Virus record (IMG/VR): IMGVR_UViG_3300021090_000101
Span: 1 to 23,882 of that record
Reading direction: 5' to 3' (one strand)
Length of the DNA stretch: 23,882 nucleotides
Source: a virus
Shown: piece by piece, positions 14,173-20,072 of the stretch
How the letters are laid out: the number at the start of each line of letters is the position of its first letter
Numbering within the stretch: the first letter of the stretch is position 1
Notes under the pieces: model-generated
Told to the model about the DNA's origin: nothing
The model's input: the letters and a program-made list of their open reading frames with translations, nothing else
Databases searched by the model: none
Position numbers and translations under genes: made by a program

Positions 14173-14186
14173 AGATTTTCACCACT
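14165..14186. promoter_or_regulatory. dispersed palindrome, copy 4
   Basis: AGCGTTGAA-GATT-TTCACCACT covers the stop of the zinc-ribbon gene and ends 4 nt before the GGGAGG ribosome binding site of the next gene. One arm is exact to the half-site AGYGTTGAA and the other has one difference. Confidence 0.65.
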
Positions 14187-14201
14187 AATTGGGAGGTCAT
14201 A

Positions 14202-14438
14202 GTGTACGCTAAGTTACATGTTCTCGCACTAAGCTCAGGTCCAGACACGGACGAAGATGGGTATCTTGCTACTCATGTAGATCATGATACCTCGATTGCA
14301 GTATACTTCGACGGCACCAAAACCGAACTGCTTGTATTCAACTGGCAAAAGTGGACAGATGACAATCTCTCATTCAGTAACCAAATTGCTGAGATTGTTG
14401 CTGTAGAACTCACAGATGTAATGGGAGATCAAGCATAA
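14202..14438 (+). CDS. small early protein, unknown
   Basis: I chose the GTG at 14202 (78 aa, start VYAKLHVLALSSGPDTDEDG) because GGGAGG lies 5 nt upstream; a TTG at 14169 inside the palindrome is a weaker choice. The protein alternates beta-type strands with acidic loops (TDEDGYLATHVDHDTSIAVYFDG, given in part; LLVFNWQKWTDDN) and ends IVAVELTDVMGDQA. There is no membrane segment or cysteine pair. The reading has some likeness to small phage proteins that bind host factors, but nothing specific. It shares one base with the next gene (TAATG). Confidence 0.6.
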   Translation: MYAKLHVLALSSGPDTDEDGYLATHVDHDTSIAVYFDGTKTELLVFNWQKWTDDNLSFSNQIAEIVAVELTDVMGDQA

Positions 14439-14872
14439 TGTCCAACTGTACCGATGTAGAAGGTATCCAAGCCTTCGGACCACACAAGCTTGGTGATTGT
14501 GCTAGCTCATGTCACTCTTATGCTATGGTTATAGATCTTACCCACGACCTGCCTAAAGTTCCAGTATTTGTACTACCCCGCTCACAACCAGCCATCGCTC
14601 GCCGTATGGCGGAAGGCTCAATCATGAACAGCACGCACATTGAACTTGCTGTATCTATCTGCAAAAGCAATCCTGGAGCCATGTCAGTAATGGCTCAGGC
14701 CGCGGAACTGCTGTCCAATGAGCGGCTGACCAACTTCATGCTGGATGTCAAGGCCATTGGTATCACTGGCCCATTGCTCTGGTTGGCGTACAAGGACAAC
14801 TGTCTGCAGAACATCGTCAAGTTGATTGACCGTGTGGCTGCCCACGACAAAACTCTTCTGGAGCGTGTGTGA
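14438..14872 (+). CDS. early protein, unknown (144 aa)
   Basis: The protein starts MSNCTDVEGIQAFGPHKLGD. The N-terminal third carries two close cysteine sites (C4; C21 and C25 in DCASSCHSY). The rest is helical: QPAIARRMAEGSIMNSTHIE, then ELAVSICKSNPGAMSVMAQAAELLSNERLTNFML, then GPLLWLAYKDNCLQNIVKLIDRV. The region from residue 75 looks like a compact helical domain with no known active site. It is translationally coupled to its neighbours and lies in the leading part of the early operon. I do not recognise the family. Confidence 0.6.
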   Translation: MSNCTDVEGIQAFGPHKLGDCASSCHSYAMVIDLTHDLPKVPVFVLPRSQPAIARRMAEGSIMNSTHIELAVSICKSNPGAMSVMAQAAELLSNERLTNFMLDVKAIGITGPLLWLAYKDNCLQNIVKLIDRVAAHDKTLLERV

Positions 14873-14873
14873 A

Positions 14874-15320
14874 ATGAAAGATCTTGATCAGATTCAAGAT
14901 GAGTTGCTCACCAACAATGTTCAGCGAAAGCTGCTAGATCGAGGACAGCAACAACAGTTGGAAGGCAACGGGGCTGCTTACTTCGTGTCGATTCGGGAGG
15001 TGCAGGCGCTTCTGGGGGAAATCAGCCGGTTGCAAAAGCAGCTCGGCGCACAGTGTGAGTACTCTGGTGATCTGGAACTGGAAAACTTGAACTTGAAGAA
15101 TGATCTGTCCCTAGCCCTGGCAGATGTATCTCATCTTGTGGAGAACTCGATTGAATCAACTCCACTTGTGGCAGATGTTCATTTGCTACTCAACAACTGG
15201 CGTCGAGCAGCTAATACCTGTTCTCAGTACATCATGCCGTCTGGCCCTGGATTAAAAGAAGCCGCTGATCTACGATTGAAGTATCTCAATCAGATCCTTG
15301 ATCTCATGGGGGTACTGTGA
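14874..15320 (+). CDS. early protein with coiled-coil segment, unknown
   Basis: The ATG at 14874 (148 aa, MKDLDQIQDELLTNNVQRKL) follows the previous stop by 1 nt with GGAG about 10 nt upstream; an earlier in-frame ATG would need 48 nt of overlap. Residues about 40-85 (VSIREVQALLGEISRLQKQLG, then DLELENLNLKNDLSLALADVSHL) have leucine heptads of a coiled coil. The C-terminal part (VHLLLNNWRRAANTC and LKEAADLRLKYLNQILDLMG) is also helical. Probably a small oligomeric helper; no catalytic motif. It overlaps the next gene as GTGA. Confidence 0.6.
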   Translation: MKDLDQIQDELLTNNVQRKLLDRGQQQQLEGNGAAYFVSIREVQALLGEISRLQKQLGAQCEYSGDLELENLNLKNDLSLALADVSHLVENSIESTPLVADVHLLLNNWRRAANTCSQYIMPSGPGLKEAADLRLKYLNQILDLMGVL

Positions 15321-15526
15321 AGCTCAACCAGTTCTATCAAGCCCTGACTGTTCGGCACCGCGAGGAGCTTCGGTTACTCAACGCCCAGCCGTACACAAGG
15401 GAAGTTGCTGTTCGTCGTGCTGTGATTGTGCAAGAGCTTGCTGGCTTTCAGCCTCGTCGTGATCCCAGCAAGTTGCTCAAGTTCATACGCAACGCACTTG
15501 GAATGAGGCATCATGCATCCGTCTAA
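15317..15526 (+). CDS. small basic helical early protein, unknown
   Basis: This 69-aa protein (MKLNQFYQALTVRHREELRL) starts with GTG overlapping the previous stop (GTGA), with GGGGG four bases upstream. It is Arg/Leu-rich and mostly helical, with VAVRRAVIVQELAGFQPRRDP and a basic end (IRNALGMRHHASV). A nucleic-acid-binding role would suit the charge but is not shown. It overlaps the next gene by 14 nt. Confidence 0.55.
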   Translation: MKLNQFYQALTVRHREELRLLNAQPYTREVAVRRAVIVQELAGFQPRRDPSKLLKFIRNALGMRHHASV

Positions 15527-15788
15527 CATCGGCAAGCGTGTGTTGATCCGCCTAGACAATGGTAAGTTTGCTGGTAATCCGTTTGGTGAGGGTTTTGCTA
15601 CCATTCTTGGCATTGGTACTACACTTGTCTACAAGAACAATGAAGGTGTTACTCGGGATTGTCACACAGTCATCATTCGCCTGCCTGATGGTTGCATCTG
15701 CCGGGTGCCACCTGAAATGATTCGAGTGATCGACGATGTTGGGAGTGTTCGAGCAACTGAGCGGATCTTGTTGGATCTTGCTCGATGA
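15513..15788 (+). CDS. small beta-rich early protein, unknown
   Basis: This 91-aa protein (MHPSNIGKRVLIRLDNGKFAG) has the look of a small SH3-like or KOW-like barrel: IGKRVLIRLDNGKF, then GFATILGIGTTLVYKN, then HTVIIRLPDGCICRVPPEMIRVID. The segments alternate hydrophobic residues with glycine turns and end in a short helix (RATERILLDLAR). It would be cytoplasmic. The fold is a guess from strand pattern; no family name can be supported. It overlaps the previous gene by 14 nt and has GAGG-type signals within that gene. Confidence 0.55.
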   Translation: MHPSNIGKRVLIRLDNGKFAGNPFGEGFATILGIGTTLVYKNNEGVTRDCHTVIIRLPDGCICRVPPEMIRVIDDVGSVRATERILLDLAR

Positions 15789-15798
15789 GGCCAGTCTC

Positions 15799-16167
15799 AT
15801 GAACTTCATCTTGGCAGATCGTATGATCGAAGGGCATGGACGAGCCAAGGAGCTTGTTGGCCTTGTTCAAGCTGTTGAAACTGTTAGGCATTGGCTGAGT
15901 ATTCCTGCATCTGCAGGCTTGACTGAAGTACAAGTTGGACAACGACAAGCGCTGCAACAGCTTGCTGCGAACATCATCCAAGCGCAGATTCATGATGCTG
16001 TGCAACGGATGCTAGCAACATACATCTCCGAGCCCCATCATCTTGCCCAACTCCAATCTCAGGGTATCAACTCGCTCATTCGAGATCGAATTGCTATTAT
16101 CCAACAGTCCCGTCCAGATGATGAAGCGTTCACTTTCGGGGAGCTCAAGTCATGGTTCAAGAACTAA
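15799..16167 (+). CDS. helical early protein, unknown (122 aa)
   Basis: I chose the ATG at 15799 (MNFILADRMIEGHGRAKELV), which has GAGG 9 nt upstream and lies 10 nt after the previous stop; a start at 15736 would overlap more and has no such signal. The protein is nearly all helix: GLVQAVETVRHWLSIPASAG, then VGQRQALQQLAANIIQAQIHDAVQRMLATYI, then INSLIRDRIAIIQQ, ending in TFGELKSWFKN. There is no motif I recognise. It overlaps the next gene by 16 nt. Confidence 0.55.
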   Translation: MNFILADRMIEGHGRAKELVGLVQAVETVRHWLSIPASAGLTEVQVGQRQALQQLAANIIQAQIHDAVQRMLATYISEPHHLAQLQSQGINSLIRDRIAIIQQSRPDDEAFTFGELKSWFKN

Positions 16168-16625
16168 TTTCGTCAGGCCACTTAATGGCAATGAAGGCTT
16201 TGCATAGTGTTGGCAAGGACTTCAAATCAATCTTGGAAAGTTATCCAGCTTTGACACCTGATCAGTATGAGGATGTTCTTGATTACATCCAGGGTGTTGC
16301 CCCAGTGGCCAAGGTGGCCAAAGCTACCACAACCAAGCAGCACAGACGTTGTACCCTGTGGATCGTTGGTGCTTCACTCAATCAGATTGCTCGGTTAGTA
16401 GAAGACGAACGAGTGATGAAGCAGACGATCTTCCAGTCGATTCAAGCGATCAGTCCCAATCGCAGGGCGTTTCTCGCAACAAGACGAATGAAAGTGACAG
16501 ACGAACAAGTCATCGCGCTGTTCGCGGCATACTCTGCTAACATCGACAAGATGATTGCTGTTGATCCCGAACAGGCAGCAACTGATTTGTGGACCACTCA
16601 CGCGGAGCCATACTTAGATGATTAA
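16152..16625 (+). CDS. early protein with possible helix-turn-helix
   Basis: This 157-aa protein starts at 16152 (MVQELISSGHLMAMKALHSV) with GGGGAG 8 nt upstream. Residues about 68-100 (TLWIVGASLNQIARLVEDERVMKQTIFQSIQAI) resemble a helix-turn-helix: a helix, the turn SLNQIARL, then a recognition-like helix. Basic residues follow (NRRAFLATRRMKVTDEQV). That makes it the best candidate DNA-binding regulator in this arm, although the match is weak. The N-terminal part is helical (LTPDQYEDVLDYIQG). Whether it recognises the dispersed palindrome cannot be told from sequence. Confidence 0.55.
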   Translation: MVQELISSGHLMAMKALHSVGKDFKSILESYPALTPDQYEDVLDYIQGVAPVAKVAKATTTKQHRRCTLWIVGASLNQIARLVEDERVMKQTIFQSIQAISPNRRAFLATRRMKVTDEQVIALFAAYSANIDKMIAVDPEQAATDLWTTHAEPYLDD

Positions 16626-16998
16626 CTGTGAGGTGTGTGGAGTAACATCTGTAGTTGATTGCTCAGTTGATCCTGTACTAATGTGTGGAGACTGTGCGAG
16701 CAAGCTGAACAGAATCACTCAGCGTGGTTGTGCAAACTGTGCCGGTCTTCAACGAGAGTTGAAAGAACTTCGAGATTGGAGAGACATTGCTACCGAGGAG
16801 ATCCGAAGGCTCAACAAGCGATTACGTCAATCCCTTGAACAGGGATGGCTGGATGCTGCTGCCCGAGGTACAGTTGATCGGCCCATGAGTGTTGAGGAAT
16901 TTCAACGCTCGGTGAATGTACACAGGCGCACTATCTGTGGTGGTCAGTTTGCAAGCCAAGACGAAGTATTATCTCATCAGGAGCAGTTTCATGACTAA
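16618..16998 (+). CDS. zinc-ribbon and coiled-coil protein
   Basis: This 126-aa protein begins MINCEVCGVTSVVDCSVDPV. Cysteine pairs CEVC (4-7) and CGDC (23-26) form a probable zinc knuckle, followed by CANC (39-42). A coiled coil follows (LQRELKELRDWRDIATEEIRRLNKRL, given in part), and the end (ICGGQFASQDEVLSHQEQFH) has the C-x-x ... H-x4-H look of a C2H2-type finger lacking its first pair mate. The start overlaps the previous stop by 8 nt. A palindrome copy lies inside the gene (16888-16909). It is likely a nucleic-acid- or protein-binding adaptor. Confidence 0.6.
   Translation: MINCEVCGVTSVVDCSVDPVLMCGDCASKLNRITQRGCANCAGLQRELKELRDWRDIATEEIRRLNKRLRQSLEQGWLDAAARGTVDRPMSVEEFQRSVNVHRRTICGGQFASQDEVLSHQEQFHD
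16888..16909. promoter_or_regulatory. dispersed palindrome, copy 5 (intragenic)
   Basis: AGTGTTGAG-GAAT-TTCAACGCT lies inside the 16618 gene, about 80 nt upstream of the start at 16991. The right arm is exact and the left has one change. It is the only copy well inside a reading frame. Confidence 0.55.
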
Positions 16999-17317
16999 GA
17001 AGTACACAGAACTCAAGCACAAAGTTTGGCACCGTGGCCCACTATGGGGCAGGCCTGGGGAATCCAGCAGGTATTATAAGTGTGGAGGCTGCGACAAGCT
17101 CACACAACTACCAGCACTCTATCTTCATCGAAAGAACAACAAGCCGTTGACTTCGTTTGGTATCAACTTGGTATCACAGTTCACTCTGATCTGTTCGGAG
17201 TGTAAACTCACATTGGGAGGGCAAGATGACAAAGAAACAACACTACATGAAAACCCTAGCGGGTCGTCGGCATCTCAAGAAGATGCAAGCGGGCAAACGT
17301 CGAGCACAGACAGCTAA
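16991..17317 (+). CDS. zinc-ribbon protein (108 aa)
   Basis: The start at 16991 (MTKKYTELKHKVWHRGPLWG) has AGGAG 7 nt upstream and overlaps the previous gene by 8 nt. An earlier in-frame ATG at 16916 has no ribosome binding site. CGGC (residues 31-34) and CSEC (68-71) are the two halves of a zinc ribbon, separated by LYLHRKNNKPLTSFGIN. The C-terminal tail from residue 78 (GQDDKETTLHENPSGSSASQ) is low complexity and is overprinted by the next gene. It is probably a small binding protein; function unknown. Confidence 0.6.
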   Translation: MTKKYTELKHKVWHRGPLWGRPGESSRYYKCGGCDKLTQLPALYLHRKNNKPLTSFGINLVSQFTLICSECKLTLGGQDDKETTLHENPSGSSASQEDASGQTSSTDS

Positions 17318-17555
17318 ACGAAAGACTGCACTGGCTCACGAAGCGTTTCTCAAGTATCATAAATCCAGATTGGGAGTCCAGAATGAAAAGCAAAGCAGCA
17401 ACTCGCCGGATACTGAAGGCGCTACACACCGGCAGATCAGTTACGCCTTCGGTCGCATCGAAAGAGAACTCGAAGTCATCTCACGCAGCAGCGGACTTTC
17501 TTTCAGCGCTCTTGCCGCAGGGGTGGGCGAATTACTTCGACGCCAGGAAAGGTAG
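17226..17555 (+). CDS. basic early protein, overlapping both neighbours
   Basis: This 109-aa protein (MTKKQHYMKTLAGRRHLKKM) has a strong TTGGGAGGG ribosome binding site within the upstream gene, so I accept it although its first 92 nt lie over that gene's 3' end. The N-terminal 50 residues are extremely basic (Lys/Arg-rich, for example GRRHLKKMQAGKRRAQTAKRK), suited to nucleic-acid binding. The C-terminal part (RQISYAFGRIERELEVISRSS, GLSFSALAAGVGELLRRQER) is amphipathic helix. The last 173 nt are shared with the following gene. No family recognised. Confidence 0.5.
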   Translation: MTKKQHYMKTLAGRRHLKKMQAGKRRAQTAKRKTALAHEAFLKYHKSRLGVQNEKQSSNSPDTEGATHRQISYAFGRIERELEVISRSSGLSFSALAAGVGELLRRQER

Positions 17556-17679
17556 GTATTGGGGCTTGTCAATCAAGTGTCCAGTATGTGATGCTGTGCC
17601 GCCCAAGCATGTCGATTATGGCTCGCGTCGTTGGCGCTGGCTGTCGGTTCACCTTGCACAACACAAAGGAAAGAAATGA
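17383..17679 (+). CDS. small C2H2-like zinc protein, overlapping upstream gene
   Basis: This 98-aa protein (MKSKAATRRILKALHTGRSV) has the ribosome binding site TTGGGAGT 7 nt upstream. The first 58 residues are overprinted on the previous gene. The non-overlapping C-terminal part reads GLSIKCPVCDAVPPKHVDYG and then RRWRWLSVHLAQHKGKK. The C-x2-C and H-x3-H pair suggest a C2H2 or similar finger. That half is clearly protein-like, supporting the frame. It is followed by the patatin gene with a 4-nt overlap (ATGA), so the two are probably coupled. Confidence 0.55.
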   Translation: MKSKAATRRILKALHTGRSVTPSVASKENSKSSHAAADFLSALLPQGWANYFDARKGRYWGLSIKCPVCDAVPPKHVDYGSRRWRWLSVHLAQHKGKK

Positions 17680-18506
17680 GAGCTTTAGTTCTCGGAGGTG
17701 GAGGTCTCAAAGCTTTTTGGCTTGCTGGCCGTGTACAGTGGCTAGCCGAGTCAGGCTATGAAACCCCAGATGTAATCATTGGTACTTCTGCCGGCGCCTT
17801 GGTAGGTAGCTATCTGTCCAGTCGTCTGTTAGCCGGACAGCCTTTCAAAGTAGCTGCCCAAGAGCTTGTTGATTTCATGCAGAAGATCAAGCAGTCCAGT
17901 GACATCGCTCGGAAGCGTTCAGTCTTTGAGCTTGCTCTCGACTTGTACAAAGGTCGCTGGCATGGCTTGTATGACTTGACGCCACTACAGTCTCTCATTG
18001 GTGTCAAGAACTATCGAGTGGAAGACCTTGTTGTTGTGTGTGACTTGCAGACTCATCAAGTGGCTAGTATTTATATGAGCCCTTCTTATGTACTGGCGAG
18101 TGTATGTGAACCCATACTTGCTAGGCCAGTTCTGAATTCACTAGTCGATGGTGGGTTGAGAGAGATTCTGCCAATTGGTCAAGCTATCGACATGGGCGCT
18201 ATCCATATCACAGCACTATGTACTCAAGCACCTGGTATGGGTCCAGTCAAGCTTGGTCCGATGTCTCTGTTTGAGCAGATCACTAGCACCATCGGCTGCT
18301 TTACTAGTGAAATTCTTGACAACGATCTAGCTTTGACTCTTGCCTACAATCAGCTTGTAGTTGCTGGTCGTCCAGCCAAGCCACATCATCGCTTGATCGA
18401 GTTGATTGTTCATCGAGCTGACAAGCATTACACTGCAACGTACGCCAAGTTCACGAAGGATGATGTCGACACTATGCTCAAGGACGGACGATGGCCAGAG
18501 AAATGA
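17676..18506 (+). CDS. patatin-like phospholipase
   Basis: This 276-aa serine lipid hydrolase starts at the ATG at 17676, overlapping the previous stop (ATGA), with AAAGGAAAG upstream. All hallmark elements are present. The oxyanion glycines are GGGGLKAF at 7-14, and the nucleophile elbow is GTSAG at 36-40 (S38). The helix and strand order fits, as does ASVCEPILARPVLNSLVDGG, in which the conserved A-S-x-x-x-P and the catalytic D158 of DGG occur. This Ser-Asp dyad cleaves acyl chains from phospholipids, probably host membrane lipids. There is no signal peptide, so it would act on the inner membrane from the cytoplasm. Its family is found in bacterial virulence and in CBASS effectors; in a phage early operon the target is unknown. 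Confidence 0.9.
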   Translation: MRALVLGGGGLKAFWLAGRVQWLAESGYETPDVIIGTSAGALVGSYLSSRLLAGQPFKVAAQELVDFMQKIKQSSDIARKRSVFELALDLYKGRWHGLYDLTPLQSLIGVKNYRVEDLVVVCDLQTHQVASIYMSPSYVLASVCEPILARPVLNSLVDGGLREILPIGQAIDMGAIHITALCTQAPGMGPVKLGPMSLFEQITSTIGCFTSEILDNDLALTLAYNQLVVAGRPAKPHHRLIELIVHRADKHYTATYAKFTKDDVDTMLKDGRWPEK

Positions 18507-18862
18507 AGTCTCCGCTTGTGGCGCAGACCAAGCACATGCATCACTTGATTGTGTGGAAGATGGACTGGGAGTCCCACCAGCATACTATCCATGCGGATAT
18601 GCTGACGACTGCCTATGATCCTTACCAAGCAGCAAAGCGTACGGCTGAAGCGTTGAGGTTGAGCGAGGCTCAGTGGAATGGCACCAAGCCCCCGTACATC
18701 ATTCGCTATGAAGGAGTGTATTTGCATGACAGTGCGGATCGGAATACAGGGAGCCGACTGCACAGGTATTCTAGAGGCTGGATGGCAAGAGGACGGATGG
18801 CAAGAGGAGACCCAGACATGAGTTTTCTCGATCTTGAGAGGAGAACTAAGTGCTTACCATAA
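18491..18862 (+). CDS. early protein with tandem MARG repeat, unknown
   Basis: This 123-aa protein starts MAREMKSPLVAQTKHMHHLI. AAGGA lies 6 nt before this ATG; an ATG at 18503 overlapping the patatin stop is the alternative. Residues about 13-45 (TKHMHHLIVWKMDWESHQHTIHADM) are His-rich, then AYDPYQAAKRTAEALRLSEAQW is helical and YIIRYEGVYLHD is beta. A 15-nt tandem duplication gives WMARGRMARGDP near the C-terminus. There is no recognised motif. It overlaps the next gene by 13 nt. Confidence 0.5.
   Translation: MAREMKSPLVAQTKHMHHLIVWKMDWESHQHTIHADMLTTAYDPYQAAKRTAEALRLSEAQWNGTKPPYIIRYEGVYLHDSADRNTGSRLHRYSRGWMARGRMARGDPDMSFLDLERRTKCLP
18780..18808 (+). repeat. two tandem copies of a 14-nt unit (period 15)
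   Basis: GGATGGCAAGAGGA occurs at 18780 and again at 18795. In frame it encodes the doubled MARG segment of the 18491 gene. Probably a recent slip duplication. Confidence 0.7.
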
Positions 18863-19128
18863 AGATGCTTGAAGCAATGCCCCCACATACTATCTTTGCT
18901 CGGGGTACTTTTCGAGATAGTCCAACTGAAGTAAACCATCTAAACTCAGGCAAGTTCCGTAGATGGATTGCTAAGCGTGGAGCAATTCCTGACTGGGCAA
19001 TCTACATAGGTGAAGACACTTGGTCGTGGGACGAGATCGCATCTAACGATGATAAGCTCTTCACTCCTCGTTACATCAAGTATCTTGTTCACTGTGACGA
19101 TGAATCTCTTGCCATGTACCGCCAATGA
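18850..19128 (+). CDS. early protein, unknown (92 aa)
   Basis: The GTG start at 18850 (MLTIKMLEAMPPHTIFARGT) has AGGAG 7 nt upstream; an ATG at 18865 is possible. The segment PPHTIFARGTFRDSPTEVN followed by LRWVAKRG-like RRWIAKRGAIPDWAIYIGED is reminiscent of small phage proteins with a mixed alpha/beta fold in which a G-T-F strand and the W-I-A-K-R-G helix form a core. It ends KYLVHCDDESLAMYRQ. I have no name for the family. It overlaps the next gene as ATGA. Confidence 0.55.
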   Translation: MLTIKMLEAMPPHTIFARGTFRDSPTEVNHLNSGKFRRWIAKRGAIPDWAIYIGEDTWSWDEIASNDDKLFTPRYIKYLVHCDDESLAMYRQ

Positions 19129-19382
19129 GTACATGGTCCCAGTGCTGTATCTGTGAAGGTCCAGGTGACCTTAAGCATTTTGTTCGTGTCTTTGGTGTGA
19201 TCAAAGAAGGACCAGTAGTTACTTGCTCCTCGTGCAGAAACACATACCCTGAATCTGTTGAGGCATTTGTCCCAGCAGTTGGAGTCATTCATGCTACCTT
19301 ATCAAGTGGAAGAGATGATTGCCCTGGAACTAGATCGGAACAGGGTGCGCCAAGCAATCACCATCTTAGACTCATGTACTGA
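19125..19382 (+). CDS. small zinc-ribbon protein overlapping the next gene
   Basis: This 85-aa protein (MSTWSQCCICEGPGDLKHFV) has CCIC (7-10) and CSSC (34-37), the two halves of a zinc ribbon. The part before residue 55 is well ordered (LKHFVRVFGVIKEGPVVTCSSCRNTY). After that it becomes low complexity (HATLSSGRDDCPGTRSEQG) where its last 92 nt lie over the next gene, so the ribbon may be the functional part. It may bind nucleic acid or host protein. Confidence 0.55.
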   Translation: MSTWSQCCICEGPGDLKHFVRVFGVIKEGPVVTCSSCRNTYPESVEAFVPAVGVIHATLSSGRDDCPGTRSEQGAPSNHHLRLMY

Positions 19383-19521
19383 CTTTGTGGATGCAAGATC
19401 TATTTACAAAGTTAATTGCTTGATAGACCTGGCTGTTTGGGAACAGATGCTGGACAACAGCTTACAACTACGAAAGGACATGCTCTATGGAGCAGGACGA
19501 GACGATAGTCCAATACGCTGA
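19291..19521 (+). CDS. small helical early protein
   Basis: The ATG at 19291 (MLPYQVEEMIALELDRNRVR, 76 aa) has TTGGAG 6 nt upstream. The frame is open further up to a TTG at 19258 without a comparable signal. It is almost entirely helical (ALELDRNRVRQAITILDSC, then YKVNCLIDLAVWEQMLDNSLQLRKDMLYG, given in part). It has no known motif. Its first 92 nt overlap the zinc-ribbon gene and its last 35 nt overlap the following gene. Confidence 0.5.
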   Translation: MLPYQVEEMIALELDRNRVRQAITILDSCTDFVDARSIYKVNCLIDLAVWEQMLDNSLQLRKDMLYGAGRDDSPIR

Positions 19522-19708
19522 GATGCTCGCACTGATTGGACTGCCTCATGTAGTACCAGGAGATGCTTTGTATGTCTCATTGCGAGATGTCAAACGCTTC
19601 CTGTGCAAGGAGCTCTCACCAAGGGAGTTGCAAGAAAACTCTAAGACTATCCCAGGGTTATGGGATCAGCACCGCCGGGAAGAGCAGCAACGAGGACAAC
19701 AGCGATGA
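19487..19708 (+). CDS. small early protein, unknown (73 aa)
   Basis: The protein (MEQDETIVQYAEMLALIGLP) has AAAGGA 8 nt before its ATG. A short folded core (YAEMLALIGLPHVVPGDALYV) leads into DVKRFLCKELSPRELQ and a charged, Gln/Arg-rich tail (QHRREEQQRGQQR). Nothing links it to a known family. Its final codons coincide with a palindrome copy (19701-19722). Confidence 0.5.
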   Translation: MEQDETIVQYAEMLALIGLPHVVPGDALYVSLRDVKRFLCKELSPRELQENSKTIPGLWDQHRREEQQRGQQR

Positions 19709-19722
19709 AAATTTTCAACACT
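19701..19722. promoter_or_regulatory. dispersed palindrome, copy 6
   Basis: AGCGATGAA-AATT-TTCAACACT spans the stop of the 19487 gene and overlaps by 1-2 bases the GGAGG that precedes the start at 19737. One arm is exact and the other has one change. Confidence 0.65.
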
Positions 19723-19736
19723 GGAGGAATCAAGTC

Positions 19737-20024
19737 ATGACTGCTGCAATACCTAGCATTCCCAAGATCTTCTTGTATACAGAAGTTCTTGACGGCGAGA
19801 ATGAAATCATGGCCTATGCTCTTGCCGAAGATGGATCTGATCTGATTGGTGCTCTCTGTCATGGCATATACGCCAAGGCCAGTCTTGTCAGTATAGTTGC
19901 CAAAGCTATGTATGCTTGGCACTATCCAGACGGCTACGTGTTAGTTGATCTTACCAACTCTACACCTGAAGATGACAAGGATTTCATGGAGGCGCTCCGA
20001 CTTAATCATGAGCAAGGTGGCTGA
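19737..20024 (+). CDS. early protein, unknown (95 aa)
   Basis: I chose the ATG at 19737 (MTAAIPSIPKIFLYTEVLDG), with GGAGG 9 nt upstream. The frame is open further, but the earlier part overlaps the previous gene and looks non-coding. Strands and helices alternate (IPKIFLYTEVLDGENEIMAYALAEDGSDLIG, given in part; GIYAKASLVSIVAKAMYAWHYP, then GYVLVDLTNS). It could be a small alpha/beta protein. It is the last gene before promoter P2. A hairpin GGTGGC...GCCACC lies over its stop (about 20015-20031), without a T-run. Confidence 0.55.
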   Translation: MTAAIPSIPKIFLYTEVLDGENEIMAYALAEDGSDLIGALCHGIYAKASLVSIVAKAMYAWHYPDGYVLVDLTNSTPEDDKDFMEALRLNHEQGG

Positions 20025-20043
20025 TCCCTTGCCACCCGAGTTG

Positions 20044-20072
20044 TTGACAAGATACCGTTCTTGTGTTATATT
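20044..20072 (+). promoter_or_regulatory. strong early promoter P2, near copy of P1
   Basis: TTGACA (20044-20049), a 17-nt spacer and TATATT (20067-20072), with ACAAG-N8-CTTGT at 20047-20064 in the spacer. Over the surrounding 40 nt it matches P1 (13928 onward) with only about four differences, all but one inside the N8. It would drive the gene at 20157 and possibly beyond. Confidence 0.85.

Noticed and set aside
16916-16990. Earlier ATG for the 16991 zinc-ribbon gene
   Set aside because: It sits 7 nt after a palindrome copy but lacks a ribosome binding site, while 16991 has AGGAG at ideal distance.
18651-18672. Possible seventh dispersed palindrome (AGCGTTGAG followed by TTGAGCGAGGCT)
   Set aside because: The left half fits but the right half has several mismatches and there is no symmetry.
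19705-19740. 11-codon ORF (MKIFNTGGIKS) inside palindrome copy 6, overlapping the 19737 start
   Set aside because: Similar short readings arise at other copies simply because the palindrome contains TG-A-A-ATTTTC. They are not in the same frame or length, so a leader peptide is not supported.
20015-20037. Hairpin GGTGGC...GCCACC as terminator before P2
   Set aside because: It is not followed by a T-run, so early transcription probably continues into P2.
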